DNA of 64,000 nucleotides from positions 1-64,000 of the forward strand of contig JAZQHA010000038.1 of assembly GCA_045540315.1 (NCBI GenBank), given 5' to 3'. Position 1 is the stretch's first letter. The number at the start of each line of letters is the position of its first letter. Position numbers and translations under genes: made by a program. The notes beneath the pieces are model-generated. The model had not been told where the DNA came from. It saw only the letters and a program-made list of their open reading frames with translations, and did no database searches. The stretch is from CAG-557 sp045540315 (GTDB lineage: Bacteria; Bacillota; Clostridia; Oscillospirales; Acutalibacteraceae). Below are positions 8,751 to 17,016 of the stretch, piece by piece.

Positions 8751-9404
8751 ATGAGAAATTTTTTATCGATTTTATTAATGTTGGCGTTGATAACCGTCAG
8801 TAGCGTGCCGGGATTTGCGCAGGTTGCGCCTGTGGTCCCTGATGGTAAGGATGAAACGCTGTTGCAGTCTACTCAAGAGTTTCCGGGAAAACCAGGTTTT
8901 ATGAATAGCACGCTTGAGAAGTTCTATCAACAGTATTATGAGTTGTACGATAAGCTTAGAAGTTCGGATTATAAGGGTTGGTATTTATCACTGGGTGTTG
9001 CTGCTATAACAACAATACTAACAGGTAGGAAATTTTGGACGCCATTGGTATTAATTTTTAATTATTTGTGTGAACCACAGCAAAAATACCTAACAAATGC
9101 GCAAATAGCTGCAATGTTTAATGGAAACCCGGATGATGTTGGGTTTGATGAAAACTGCTTTATCCTTTATGAGTACGAGATTGACGGCAAAGTAAGACCT
9201 GTGTACGGAACTGCAGATGAGTATGCTGAATTTCATAACAGAAAGTTTTTTTTGGAAGAGTTTGAGGAGCGCATGGGGAATCGCGTGCCCGATTGGGCTA
9301 CTTGGGAGGCTTATAACGGATTTTGTAAATGGATGGGTTATTTTGAACGACCTAGCGGACTATCAAATGAATATGGTAGTAATTATGTTTACAATGCGGA
9401 GTAG
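8751..9404 (+). CDS. Exported/membrane protein, array member 4
   Basis: Unrecognised 217-residue protein. The signal peptide (MRNFLSILLMLALITVSSVP) ends near the FAQ at residues 22-24, and a transmembrane segment lies around residues 77-95. The aromatic- and acid-rich C-terminal part (about 110-217) contains ILYEYEIDGKVRPVYG. AGGAG lies upstream of the ATG. It shares only the N-terminal pattern with the other array members. Confidence 0.65.
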   Translation: MRNFLSILLMLALITVSSVPGFAQVAPVVPDGKDETLLQSTQEFPGKPGFMNSTLEKFYQQYYELYDKLRSSDYKGWYLSLGVAAITTILTGRKFWTPLVLIFNYLCEPQQKYLTNAQIAAMFNGNPDDVGFDENCFILYEYEIDGKVRPVYGTADEYAEFHNRKFFLEEFEERMGNRVPDWATWEAYNGFCKWMGYFERPSGLSNEYGSNYVYNAE

Positions 9405-9948
9405 TGTGTACGTGCGCGCTTTATGAATAAAATGCTAATCATGTTATTTCCATCTATTTGCTTGATGCAATTTGCACTGGTGACCCATTGAACAGTACTG
9501 TGTCTCTACACTGCGTTTGTAGCATACAATTTAATAACGCAAATCTTTGTACAGTACCACCGGGATATGATATGGCTTTTGTGGGCAATCAATAGGGGCT
9601 CCCCTGTGGATGCTCCTTTTGCCCCGGGCATCTTTTGATGCCGGATGAATAATGATTTTACTGGAGAGGGGTTGGTATCTAAATTCCAATAATAATTGAG
9701 CTACCTTATGTAATGAATAAATTATGCTTGCTTTTTGTTGTGTATTTATTTACTGGCAGCTCGACAAAAACGTCAATCTGAATGGTGATGCTGATTGACG
9801 GAATTTATTAAGTACAACAGAAAAATTTCTTTGATTGTTCCACGCGAGAGTCGTTTCTTCGTACGAAACTAAATGAGAATTTAATATGTATTAATCACTA
9901 CTTTATTAATTTTTAAATTTTTGGTAACAAAAGGAGTTTCAACATTCT
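9405..9948. other. Spacer with a decayed coding fragment
   Basis: A 544-base gap. From about 9431 to 9595 an open frame without a good start encodes a protein-like stretch including LLDAICTGDPLNSTVSLHC and ends at a TAG, which suggests the remains of a Cys-containing exported protein. Near 9772-9801 an 8-base inverted repeat (CGTCAATC/GATTGACG) forms a hairpin. The rest is AT-rich with no further signal seen. Confidence 0.4.
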
Positions 9949-10767
9949 ATGAAAAAAATATTATCTGTATTTATGGCGTTAATCTTTACATTTTTCCCGT
10001 TTGCACAATCTACTTGTTTTGCAAATTCTACAGACGCTAGTTCAAATGAAAAAGGTTCTTCTGTTGTGCATTCAGCAAAGGAAACAATTGCAACAGGTGC
10101 AGTAAAAGCCAAAAAGTTAGCGATTGATGTTGCTAATTCTAAACCTGTACAAAGTACAAAAACTTTTTTTAAGAAAATAGGCAAAGGTTTAATGGATCCA
10201 ATGATTTTCAGCATATCGGCGCTCACTGTTGGTTTGGGCTGGTTTACTTTTAATGGCGTTTCTAATAGAAGCAATATTAAAGATGTGTTTTCAAACGAAG
10301 GTATTTCTTGGAATAAAAAAGCAATGAATATTTTTAAACTTGTTGTATTGGGCAATAAGAATAATACGGAAGATATAAATGGCGATGCTGTAAATGTTTT
10401 TAATAATACGGGTATAATTTATGACGTTAATGTAACTTATCCTAACAACACAGTGACAGGTGGAGAGACAACCGGACCTGCAACTAACGCAACTACTGCT
10501 AACAGCACAGTGACAGTTGAAGAGAAACTCGGACCTGCAACTAACGCAACTACTGCTAACAGCACAGTAACAGTTGAAGAGAAACTCGGACCTGCAACTA
10601 ACGCAACTACTGCTAACAGCACAGTAGCGGTTGAAGAGAAAATCGCAAATGTAACTAACGCAACTTCTGCTAACAGCACAGTGACGGCTGGACAGAACAT
10701 CACAAACGCGACTAATGCAACTTCTGCTAACAATACGGTAGAAGTAAAGGACGCGCCTGTTAACTAG
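9949..10767 (+). CDS. Repeat-tailed exported/membrane protein, array member 5
   Basis: Unrecognised 272-residue protein: signal peptide (MKKILSVFMALIFTFFPFA), a Lys-rich helical part, a transmembrane segment with GLGWFTFNG (about residues 84-102), and a C-terminal tail of 19-residue tandem repeats of the type GPATNATTANSTVTVEEKL. The tail is rich in Asn, Thr and Ala and has no cysteine. The GLGWFTFNG segment resembles the membrane segments of members 6 and 7, so these three form the closest subgroup. Confidence 0.7.
   Translation: MKKILSVFMALIFTFFPFAQSTCFANSTDASSNEKGSSVVHSAKETIATGAVKAKKLAIDVANSKPVQSTKTFFKKIGKGLMDPMIFSISALTVGLGWFTFNGVSNRSNIKDVFSNEGISWNKKAMNIFKLVVLGNKNNTEDINGDAVNVFNNTGIIYDVNVTYPNNTVTGGETTGPATNATTANSTVTVEEKLGPATNATTANSTVTVEEKLGPATNATTANSTVAVEEKIANVTNATSANSTVTAGQNITNATNATSANNTVEVKDAPVN
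10473..10757 (+). repeat. Five tandem 57-bp coding repeats
   Basis: Five in-frame 57-base units encode the 19-residue repeat of array member 5. The first three are nearly identical; the last two have diverged (TNATSANSTV, TNATSANNTV). A partial unit precedes them. The pattern fits recent expansion by slippage or unequal recombination. Confidence 0.85.
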
Positions 10768-11052
10768 TTAGCAGACGCGGATGATGTGAAGTATGAACCT
10801 TGTCTTGAAAACGAAGGCAAATAATTTAAATTATATCAAATAAAAGCAGTGAAGAATTAGAAGAAATACTGGCCGTTGCAATTAAATTTGTTTATGTGGA
10901 TCTTTGCAGTTTGATTTAAGACTTTTTTAACTCATTCATAGTACTACATATTTAGCTTAGAACTCATAGTATTGATCTTACTGGTTGTCTTTAATGATTA
11001 CCAGTAATTTTAGTGTTAAACTTTTGTAGTAAATCTGGAAAGAGGGATTTTA

Positions 11053-11730
11053 ATGAAAAAAATAATATCTGCTTTTATTATATTGGTTTTTGGTTTGCAG
11101 TTGCCAATTAATTATGTATATGGAGCCAATGTGGATTCGGCAACTGTAACAGAACCTTTAGCCGGAAAAGAACAAACGAAAACTAGTGTAAATACTGAGC
11201 TACTTAAAGAAAAAGCTTCTGATATTGCGAGCTTATTTAAAAATTATATTGCTATAAGTAAAGATAAAATCTCTGGTGTGGCTAGTCAAGCAAAGACCTA
11301 TGCTATGAATAGCAAAGATTATCTTTTAGTTCTGGCGGATCAAGCGAAAGTATATGCTGTTATGGGTAAAGATAAACTTTCTGATGCGCTAAATCGGATA
11401 AATTTTGATAAAAAAGCGGCATATGATAAACTTGCATTAGTTAAGGTCAAACTTTTTAATGCTCTTTATATTGCGTACTTAACACTCAAGAAACCGGGAG
11501 TATTAAAATATTTTTTATTGACTTTGAGTTTAGCTTGGATGAATTTTAACTTGTTTTCATTGAAAGATGATATTGTTACAATCGTGGATGATCAAAGTAA
11601 ATCTTGGTCAAGCAAGTTTTTATCTTTGGCAAATAGTATATTGTGTGGCAAATCTGGGATAAACAAGAATGAAGTTGATGTAACTAATACTACTATTTCC
11701 TTAAATACAGAGGTTAATCCAGAATTATAA
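11053..11730 (+). CDS. Exported/membrane protein, array member 6
   Basis: Unrecognised 225-residue protein. It has a signal-peptide-like start (MKKIISAFIILVFGLQLP), a long Lys- and Ala-rich, probably helical middle with repeated SKDK/GKDKL elements (about residues 50-140), and a transmembrane segment LLTLSLAWMNFNLFSL (about 155-173). A short polar tail follows. AGAGGG precedes the ATG. Function unknown. Confidence 0.65.
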   Translation: MKKIISAFIILVFGLQLPINYVYGANVDSATVTEPLAGKEQTKTSVNTELLKEKASDIASLFKNYIAISKDKISGVASQAKTYAMNSKDYLLVLADQAKVYAVMGKDKLSDALNRINFDKKAAYDKLALVKVKLFNALYIAYLTLKKPGVLKYFLLTLSLAWMNFNLFSLKDDIVTIVDDQSKSWSSKFLSLANSILCGKSGINKNEVDVTNTTISLNTEVNPEL

Positions 11731-12129
11731 AAAATGTAAGGCAACTAGTGAGAATCTGCCGTATGTTAATCTATCGCAACCGTTAACTCAGAAAGTATGT
11801 GTGCCGAATAGTACACAGTGATGCAATTATTTTGAAAAGAAAGAATCTGAAAAAATATTTGAGGTGTTGTAAGAGGTTAGTGCAAACAAAGTTGTCGGGT
11901 GAAAAGCCAGATACTGCTGTTAAAGCTCCGCAAATTCTCACGGTGAATGCCCCGTGTGTTGAGGGCACTCCAGCGTTAGCTTTGTGGGAATCTATAGTGA
12001 TTCGCTAGTTAATGAAGTAATTTGTACGAAAGAGCTTGATGACTTTGTGCAAGATGAAAAGGAGCCTAATCTGGAGAGAAAAAACAGCCAGATTTGTAGA
12101 ATTTTAAGTGAAGAGGAAAGATTGATTTT
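11731..12129. other. Spacer with gene-decay remnants
   Basis: A 399-base gap. Short protein-like stretches appear in broken frames, for example one ending in SEEERLIL at about 12000-12129 and one with LPYVNLSQPLTQKVCVP just after member 6. No frame is intact with a start and ribosome site. The region is best read as the remains of a lost array member. Confidence 0.4.
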
Positions 12130-13272
12130 ATGAAAAAAGTATTATCTATTTTTATCATTTTGACTTTGGGCTTGTGTTTACAAAGCCAATTCTTATGTGA
12201 GGCAGTGATTGAACCACAGTTAACAAGAATATCCGTTTCTGATAAAAACTGTACGGATAAATTGATTAAAGAAGAAAAAAAAGATATAAGATCTAAGTTT
12301 ATAAGCTTAGTGAAACCTAAGGTTGTTGCGGCAATGCGCTTTTTGACTAGACCAACGGTGTTGGTTTCTATGGTGGCGGCCTATGGTTTGACGTGGTGGA
12401 CTTATTCTTATCTTTTTAAAAATTGCACATCTGCAAATTCAATTGCAGTCCCAGCGCCTGTGAATAAAACTTGGCCGAATGTTACGATATCGGTGCCAGT
12501 TACACCTGATTACGAGCCGTATCCTGTAAATAAAACTTGGCCGAATGTTACGACACCGGTGCCAGCTGTACCTGACGTTGAGCCGAATGTTACGATACCG
12601 GTGCCAGCTGTACCTAACGTTGAGCCGAATGTTATGATATCGGCGCCAGATGTACCTAACGTTGAGCCGAATGCTAAGACACCAGTGCCAGTTAGTCCGG
12701 ATCCCAAGCCGTCTCCTGTAACTAACGCTGAGCCAACTGCGGTCGTTTTGGATGCGCCTAACACTAGTGTGTGTGATATGAATAATGCGACTACAACTTC
12801 TGTCAATATGACGGAGTTAACTGATAGCCAGAATAACGATGCATCAGTTCAGAAAACATCTGATTTGGATACTGATGTTACGGTGAATAATATTGATGTG
12901 AACACACAAGTTTGGGATGATTGCACTAGTGTTACCTGTGACCTCGATCTTTGCACGAAAGCACGACTCAGTCCAATAGCGCACAAGTTTGGTAAACGAG
13001 GCATTAACAATTTAGTAAGGGGTGAGATAGAATACTTACCGAAAACAGGTGATTGCCGAGAAAAAGCTTTTGTTTATGGTTATTTTGATTATTTGAATCC
13101 TCCGGGTGCAGAAAAGTCGATTCGAAATGCAAAAAAGGCTTGTGAGACGTGGTTTGAGAAAGCGAACGGAACTGCGCATGTGGACTATAGCTCAAGCAAA
13201 ACATCAACTCAGAAAATCGATACGTGCTACAATAAGCTATTTAATTTAGATGGCTCTCCTAAATATAATTAA
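12130..13272 (+). CDS. Proline-repeat exported/membrane protein, array member 7
   Basis: Unrecognised 380-residue protein, the largest of the array. It has a signal-peptide-like start (MKKVLSIFIILTLGLCLQ), a transmembrane segment near 75-95 (MVAAYGLTWWTYSYLF), and a Pro/Val/Asn-rich repeat region of the type PNVTTPVPAVPDVE (about 115-200). A Thr/Asn linker and a C-terminal Cys-containing domain (about 260-380) follow. The repeat spacer suggests an extended stalk that holds the C-terminal domain away from the membrane. The mobile element begins 35 bases after its stop. Confidence 0.7.
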   Translation: MKKVLSIFIILTLGLCLQSQFLCEAVIEPQLTRISVSDKNCTDKLIKEEKKDIRSKFISLVKPKVVAAMRFLTRPTVLVSMVAAYGLTWWTYSYLFKNCTSANSIAVPAPVNKTWPNVTISVPVTPDYEPYPVNKTWPNVTTPVPAVPDVEPNVTIPVPAVPNVEPNVMISAPDVPNVEPNAKTPVPVSPDPKPSPVTNAEPTAVVLDAPNTSVCDMNNATTTSVNMTELTDSQNNDASVQKTSDLDTDVTVNNIDVNTQVWDDCTSVTCDLDLCTKARLSPIAHKFGKRGINNLVRGEIEYLPKTGDCREKAFVYGYFDYLNPPGAEKSIRNAKKACETWFEKANGTAHVDYSSSKTSTQKIDTCYNKLFNLDGSPKYN

Positions 13273-13296
13273 TGATTATCCTTAAACCTATAAAAT

Positions 13297-13309
13297 AAAA
13301 ACACGCTGA
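13297..13309 (+). mobile_element. Left junction (attL) of the 13.6 kb element
   Basis: The chromosomal half-stem AAAAACACGCT (13297-13307) ends at GA (13308-13309). Its exact 11-base complement, AGCGTGTTTTT, is found at 26954-26964 beyond the right end. The two halves would form an intrinsic terminator of array member 7 if the intervening DNA were removed. A near-terminal repeat CTCACTAAGGGATT lies at 13318-13331. Confidence 0.65.
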
Positions 13310-13317
13310 AAGGGTGT

Positions 13318-13331
13318 CTCACTAAGGGATT
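13318..13331 (+). repeat. Subterminal inverted repeat, left
   Basis: CTCACTAAGGGATT matches the reverse complement of 26930-26943 (TTCACTTAGGGATT) at 12 of 14 positions. It may be a recombinase binding site. Confidence 0.55.
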
Positions 13332-13348
13332 TTATTCCTTGGAAAAAT

Positions 13349-13383
13349 ATCGGCATAGTTTGGAGAAATCCGGCTATGCCGAT
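13349..13383 (-). terminator. Terminator overlapping the recombinase stop
   Basis: A perfect 10-base stem ATCGGCATAG / CTATGCCGAT with T runs on both sides. The TAG stop of the recombinase (minus strand) lies inside the stem. It may work in both directions and seal the element end. Confidence 0.7.
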
Positions 13384-15032
13384 TTTTTCTGTTCCTGGGG
13401 CAGTTCGACTGCTCCGATGAAGTTCCAATGGATGAGAATGGTCTGCTTTTTCGTTCTGGTACCCGGCACCTTCTCCGGCTTGAATACATCGATACGCTCC
13501 ACCAAGGCTCGGATGATTTCTGCATCCAGCTCCTTAACCTCGGTGTACTTTTTGACCTGTGCGAGGAAGGAGTCGATGTTGAGCCGCTGTGCCTTGGCTT
13601 TTGAGAGGGTTTCACGCAGCACGATCACCCGTGCGGAGAGGTCTTTCTGCTCCTGTTCGTATGTGGCAGTCATCTTGGCGAAACGCTCGTCACTAATTTT
13701 GCCATCGAGGTTGTCCTCGTAGAGCCTTTGGATGATGCCATCCAGTTTGGTGATACGCTGTGTGGTCTGTTCTAATTCCCGGCTGCATTCACGGAACTGC
13801 CTATTGAGGTCACGTTCATTTTTCTTAGTGAGCAGTTCCACAAATTCGGACTCCCGTTCACGCGCAAAGGCAAGCATCCGGTTTATCTCCGTCAGCAGAA
13901 TCTGTTCCACCTGCACGTTGCGTATCTGGTGGGAGGTGCATTTTCCTTTCTGCTTTCGGTAGGTAGCGCAGACGAAATGCTCCTGCTCATGTGTCCACCC
14001 TCTGGCTCGGACTTGGTACAGCTTTGCACCGCAGTTGGCGCAGAATAACATCCCGGACAAAACCGGCATTTCACCCATCGGCGTGAGCCTGCGTCTGCCG
14101 TTGCGGATATTCTGGACAATTTCAAAGGTCTCCTGGTCAATAATGGCTTCATGGGTGTTCTCAAAGACAACCCATTCGGATGGGTCATTGTTGACCTTTT
14201 TCTTTGATTTGTAGGATTTCTTTTGGGTCTTGAAATTGACTGTATGACCCAAGTATTCCATCTTTACCAAAATATCTGCCACTGTGCGCTGTTGCCATGC
14301 GTAAATGTTCTCCGGCTCTCTCGCAGGAGTGTTGATGCCCATGTGGTGGAGATGCACTGTGGGAACGGGTATCTGCCGCTGCGACAGCGCCTTGGCTATC
14401 TGCGAAGGTCCCTTTCCGGCTACGCACATTTTGAAAATGTCCCTGACCACATCGGCTGCGACCTCGTCCACGATCCAGTGATGCTTATCGTTCGGGTCTT
14501 TGAGGTAGCCATACGGAGGATTGGTACACAGCGGTTTGCCAGATTCGCCCTTTGCCTTGAACACCGCTCGGATCTTCTTGCTGGTATCCTTGGCGTACCA
14601 TTCGTTGATGATGTTGAGGAACGGAGTAAAATCGCTTTCCTGCTGATTGGCGCTGTCCACGCCGTTGTTGATGGCAATGAACCGGACATCTGCGCCGGGC
14701 AAAACTACCTCGGTGTAGTAGCCTACCTTGAGGTAGTCTCTGCCCAGTCTGCTCATGTCCTTTACGATGACCGTGCCGACCTTGCCCTCGTCCACCAGAG
14801 CCATAAGGCGCTGCCAGTCCGGGCGGTCAAAGTTCGTGCCGCTGTAACCATCGTCTACGAAAAACAAGGTGTTCCCGAAGCCATTGTCATCAGCATATTT
14901 CTGTAGGATAGCCTTTTGATTCAGAATGGAATTGCTATCTCCTTGGAGTTCATCGTCACGGGAGAGGCGGCAATACAGAGCCGTGATTTTATCCGTCGCA
15001 ATAGTGGAGGACTGTCTATTTAATTGTTTCAT
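13374..15032 (-). CDS. Large serine recombinase (TnpX/TndX type)
   Basis: Site-specific recombinase likely to excise and integrate the element. The 552-residue protein has an N-terminal resolvase domain with catalytic Ser24 in YCRLSRDDE and the DMSRLGRD motif. A recombinase domain follows (about 170-290), then a zinc ribbon around FCANCGAKLYQ...CTSH (about 330-375) and a long C-terminal coiled coil. The ATG at 15032 follows GGAAAGGAG; a longer in-frame start at 15059 is less likely. The next gene upstream is TnpW-like, as in Tn4451-family elements. Confidence 0.93.
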   Translation of the reverse strand: MKQLNRQSSTIATDKITALYCRLSRDDELQGDSNSILNQKAILQKYADDNGFGNTLFFVDDGYSGTNFDRPDWQRLMALVDEGKVGTVIVKDMSRLGRDYLKVGYYTEVVLPGADVRFIAINNGVDSANQQESDFTPFLNIINEWYAKDTSKKIRAVFKAKGESGKPLCTNPPYGYLKDPNDKHHWIVDEVAADVVRDIFKMCVAGKGPSQIAKALSQRQIPVPTVHLHHMGINTPAREPENIYAWQQRTVADILVKMEYLGHTVNFKTQKKSYKSKKKVNNDPSEWVVFENTHEAIIDQETFEIVQNIRNGRRRLTPMGEMPVLSGMLFCANCGAKLYQVRARGWTHEQEHFVCATYRKQKGKCTSHQIRNVQVEQILLTEINRMLAFARERESEFVELLTKKNERDLNRQFRECSRELEQTTQRITKLDGIIQRLYEDNLDGKISDERFAKMTATYEQEQKDLSARVIVLRETLSKAKAQRLNIDSFLAQVKKYTEVKELDAEIIRALVERIDVFKPEKVPGTRTKKQTILIHWNFIGAVELPQEQKKSA

Positions 15033-15160
15033 GATATGCTCCTTTCCGACAGTCCTCAAGCGGGTACTATATATTCCCGTACTATTGCGGATAAGTCAAG
15101 GATTATTGAGGGTCTATAGTGTGAATTTTATGATAACGGTACGGCCTGCCGCTCTGGCGC

Positions 15161-15346
15161 TTATGCAGCCGTAGCCGTGGGTGGCGTCTCCGTATTTTCA
15201 TCGTTCAGTATCATCCTTTTTACCTTATCGTAAAGGCGTTCTCTGGCTCGGTCACTTTCAACGGAGACTACGGTGAAAAGCGTATCACCGATTTGCATTT
15301 CTGTGACCCGGCTCGGTTTCTTTTTGGTAATGGTGTTCACATCCAT
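15161..15346 (-). CDS. TnpW-like transposon protein
   Basis: A 61-residue protein with a basic start (MDVNTITKKKPSRV), the core TEMQIGDTLFTVVSVES and a C-terminal YDKVKRMI helix. This matches my memory of the small TnpW proteins encoded next to TnpX-type recombinases in clostridial elements; their role is unclear. It lies just upstream of the recombinase on the same strand. A search against the TnpW family would confirm it. Confidence 0.7.
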   Translation of the reverse strand: MDVNTITKKKPSRVTEMQIGDTLFTVVSVESDRARERLYDKVKRMILNDENTETPPTATAA

Positions 15347-15492
15347 AACGGTCTCCTTTCCGACCCGGTAGGGCGGGTCTGATCTTCACAGCTTTCCAAA
15401 GCGGAAAACGGCGTGGGGCTTCGTGTGAAAATTCGCATAAGTTTTAGGGGGAATAGCCCCTGCAGGACAGTCCCACAGGGGCCTCCCGGAAA

Positions 15493-16431
15493 TTACGCGG
15501 TCATCTGCATGACCTTGATGGCTTCGGGGCGGATGAGCTTGCCATCCAGGAACATAGTGGCGAGATGTCCGATCTGATCCATCAGCACGAATTTCTCCTG
15601 AATGGTGCGGACGAAGATGGGAGACCGTCCGATGACCCAGTAGTAACTGAAGTCACCGAAAGCGATGGGCTTGCTGCCAGACTGGGCACTGGGCATGAAC
15701 TCGGAGACGATGACCGTCTTGCCCAGAATAGTGTCATTGGTGTGGTTCCAGATGTAGTTGCCGGAATCGTCCTTGAGGGTACGCAGCGCCAGAGCAGTCT
15801 CATCGTTCATGAGCCAGATGCCATGCTTTCGGTACTCCGGCTTCACGGAGAAGAACAGCTTTACCACATCATCGTAGGTCAGTGCATCGGTAGTCACACC
15901 GACCTCTGCACCGCCGTTCTCTGCCAGAATGCCGGTGGGCATATTGACACCGGTGCCGTTGATGAAGCCATTGTCCTCGGCTCTGCCAAAGTTTTTGGCA
16001 AAGCGCTCGGTAAGGTGCTGCTCAAAGTCGAAGGTGGCATCACGGATGAATTCCTCATCCGTTTTGAGGAATACCACCAATTTGTGGTTGTCCACATTCT
16101 TGATGGTAAAGTCCTTCATGCCATCCTGCATGGGGATCTCCCCACCCTCCGGCACAAACATTGCAACATCCTTGGTGTCCTTGGCACGGATGCGGAAACC
16201 AGAGCCGTAAGCCTTGATGGTGGTTGCGATCTGGCGGAACAGACTTTCCTTTGCCAATGCCTTCATGTACTTATCATCACTGACGGGTGCCATGGCATAA
16301 CTGCCGATGGCAATGTTTCTGCCCTTGCTCATGTGGTCATAGCTGTCACGCTTGCCACGCATGGCATTCCAGAAATGGTGGTTGTAGTCGCTATGCTCCA
16401 GATAAGGGAGCATTTCGGTGTAGTTGCTCAT
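15493..16431 (-). CDS. HK97-fold phage major capsid protein (orphan)
   Basis: The 312-residue protein resembles HK97-type major capsid proteins: a short N-terminal region, an MFVPEGGEIPMQDG segment, and the later LSVKPEYRKHGIWLMN-like part (FFSVKPEYRKHGIWLMNDET). The C terminus DGKLIRPEAIKVMQM is also typical. GGAGGAAA lies upstream of the ATG. No portal, protease, scaffold, terminase or tail gene is in the element, so it cannot build a virion alone. It could form small shells, hijack a helper phage's assembly, or have another function. Confidence 0.8.
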   Translation of the reverse strand: MSNYTEMLPYLEHSDYNHHFWNAMRGKRDSYDHMSKGRNIAIGSYAMAPVSDDKYMKALAKESLFRQIATTIKAYGSGFRIRAKDTKDVAMFVPEGGEIPMQDGMKDFTIKNVDNHKLVVFLKTDEEFIRDATFDFEQHLTERFAKNFGRAEDNGFINGTGVNMPTGILAENGGAEVGVTTDALTYDDVVKLFFSVKPEYRKHGIWLMNDETALALRTLKDDSGNYIWNHTNDTILGKTVIVSEFMPSAQSGSKPIAFGDFSYYWVIGRSPIFVRTIQEKFVLMDQIGHLATMFLDGKLIRPEAIKVMQMTA

Positions 16432-16445
16432 ACGATTTTCCTCCT

Positions 16446-16757
16446 TTATTTGCGTTCGTTACACTTAGGGCAAGTGTAGAGTGCCAAGTCGTGATAGTTC
16501 AGTGCGTTCTGTACCGGACGGAGCCGATGGCGGCAACGGGGACATTCAATGTCGTACTGCATGAAATCCGCAAAGCTACGAGGCTCATGGGAGTGCAGTC
16601 GGTAGGTAAACACATTGTTGCCGCGGTCGTCTTTGGTCAGATGGTCGGTGAGGTACCAGGAGCAAAGACGCTGCGCACATTCCTCCGTGTAAAAGCTGGA
16701 GTTGGGGAACAAGGTCTTGCTCTTTTTGTTGTAGGTGTGAAGCGGATAAACTGCCAT
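16446..16757 (-). CDS. Small zinc-ribbon protein of mobile elements
   Basis: Unrecognised 103-residue protein. Two CxxC pairs near the C terminus (CPRCRHRL and CPKCNERK) suggest a zinc ribbon; the N-terminal part has several aromatic residues. AGGAGG lies 6 bases before the ATG. It is 14 bases upstream of the capsid gene on the same strand, so the two are probably cotranslated. Confidence 0.65.
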   Translation of the reverse strand: MAVYPLHTYNKKSKTLFPNSSFYTEECAQRLCSWYLTDHLTKDDRGNNVFTYRLHSHEPRSFADFMQYDIECPRCRHRLRPVQNALNYHDLALYTCPKCNERK

Positions 16758-16917
16758 ATTTATTTCCTCCTTTAATGGCGGCTCGGATCGTATCTTTGTG
16801 TCCGAGCAATTGGTTGTTGTAGGGGTGATACCCCCGTTTGAATATGGGATTTCTTATGTGTGAGCCAGATTCAGGTCACAGGGGTGCTATGCAATCATAG
16901 ACACCGCCTCCTTTCTG

Positions 16918-17007
16918 CTTGGGGCAATGTGGCAAGTAATTATGGTTGATTTCAAGATTTGTTTTCCTATAGAGAAAACCTATAATCATCTGCCACATTG
17001 CCCCAAG
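16918..17007. repeat. 17-bp perfect inverted repeat downstream of the primase
   Basis: CTTGGGGCAATGTGGCA (16918-16934) and its exact complement (16991-17007) enclose 56 bases that can pair further (ATTAT...ATAAT, GTTTTC/GAAAAC). It starts just past the primase stop (17017). It may be a replication or processing site of the element or a terminator, although no long T tract follows. Confidence 0.7.
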
Positions 17008-17016
17008 CCGTGTGAT

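Noticed and set aside
10473..10757. Possible CRISPR-like array
   Set aside because: The repeats are contiguous 57-base coding units without spacers and stay in frame inside an exported-protein gene. No cas genes are present.
15565..16479. Long plus-strand frame opposite the capsid gene
   Set aside because: The antisense frame is a codon-bias shadow of the capsid gene and has no ribosome site or recognisable motif.
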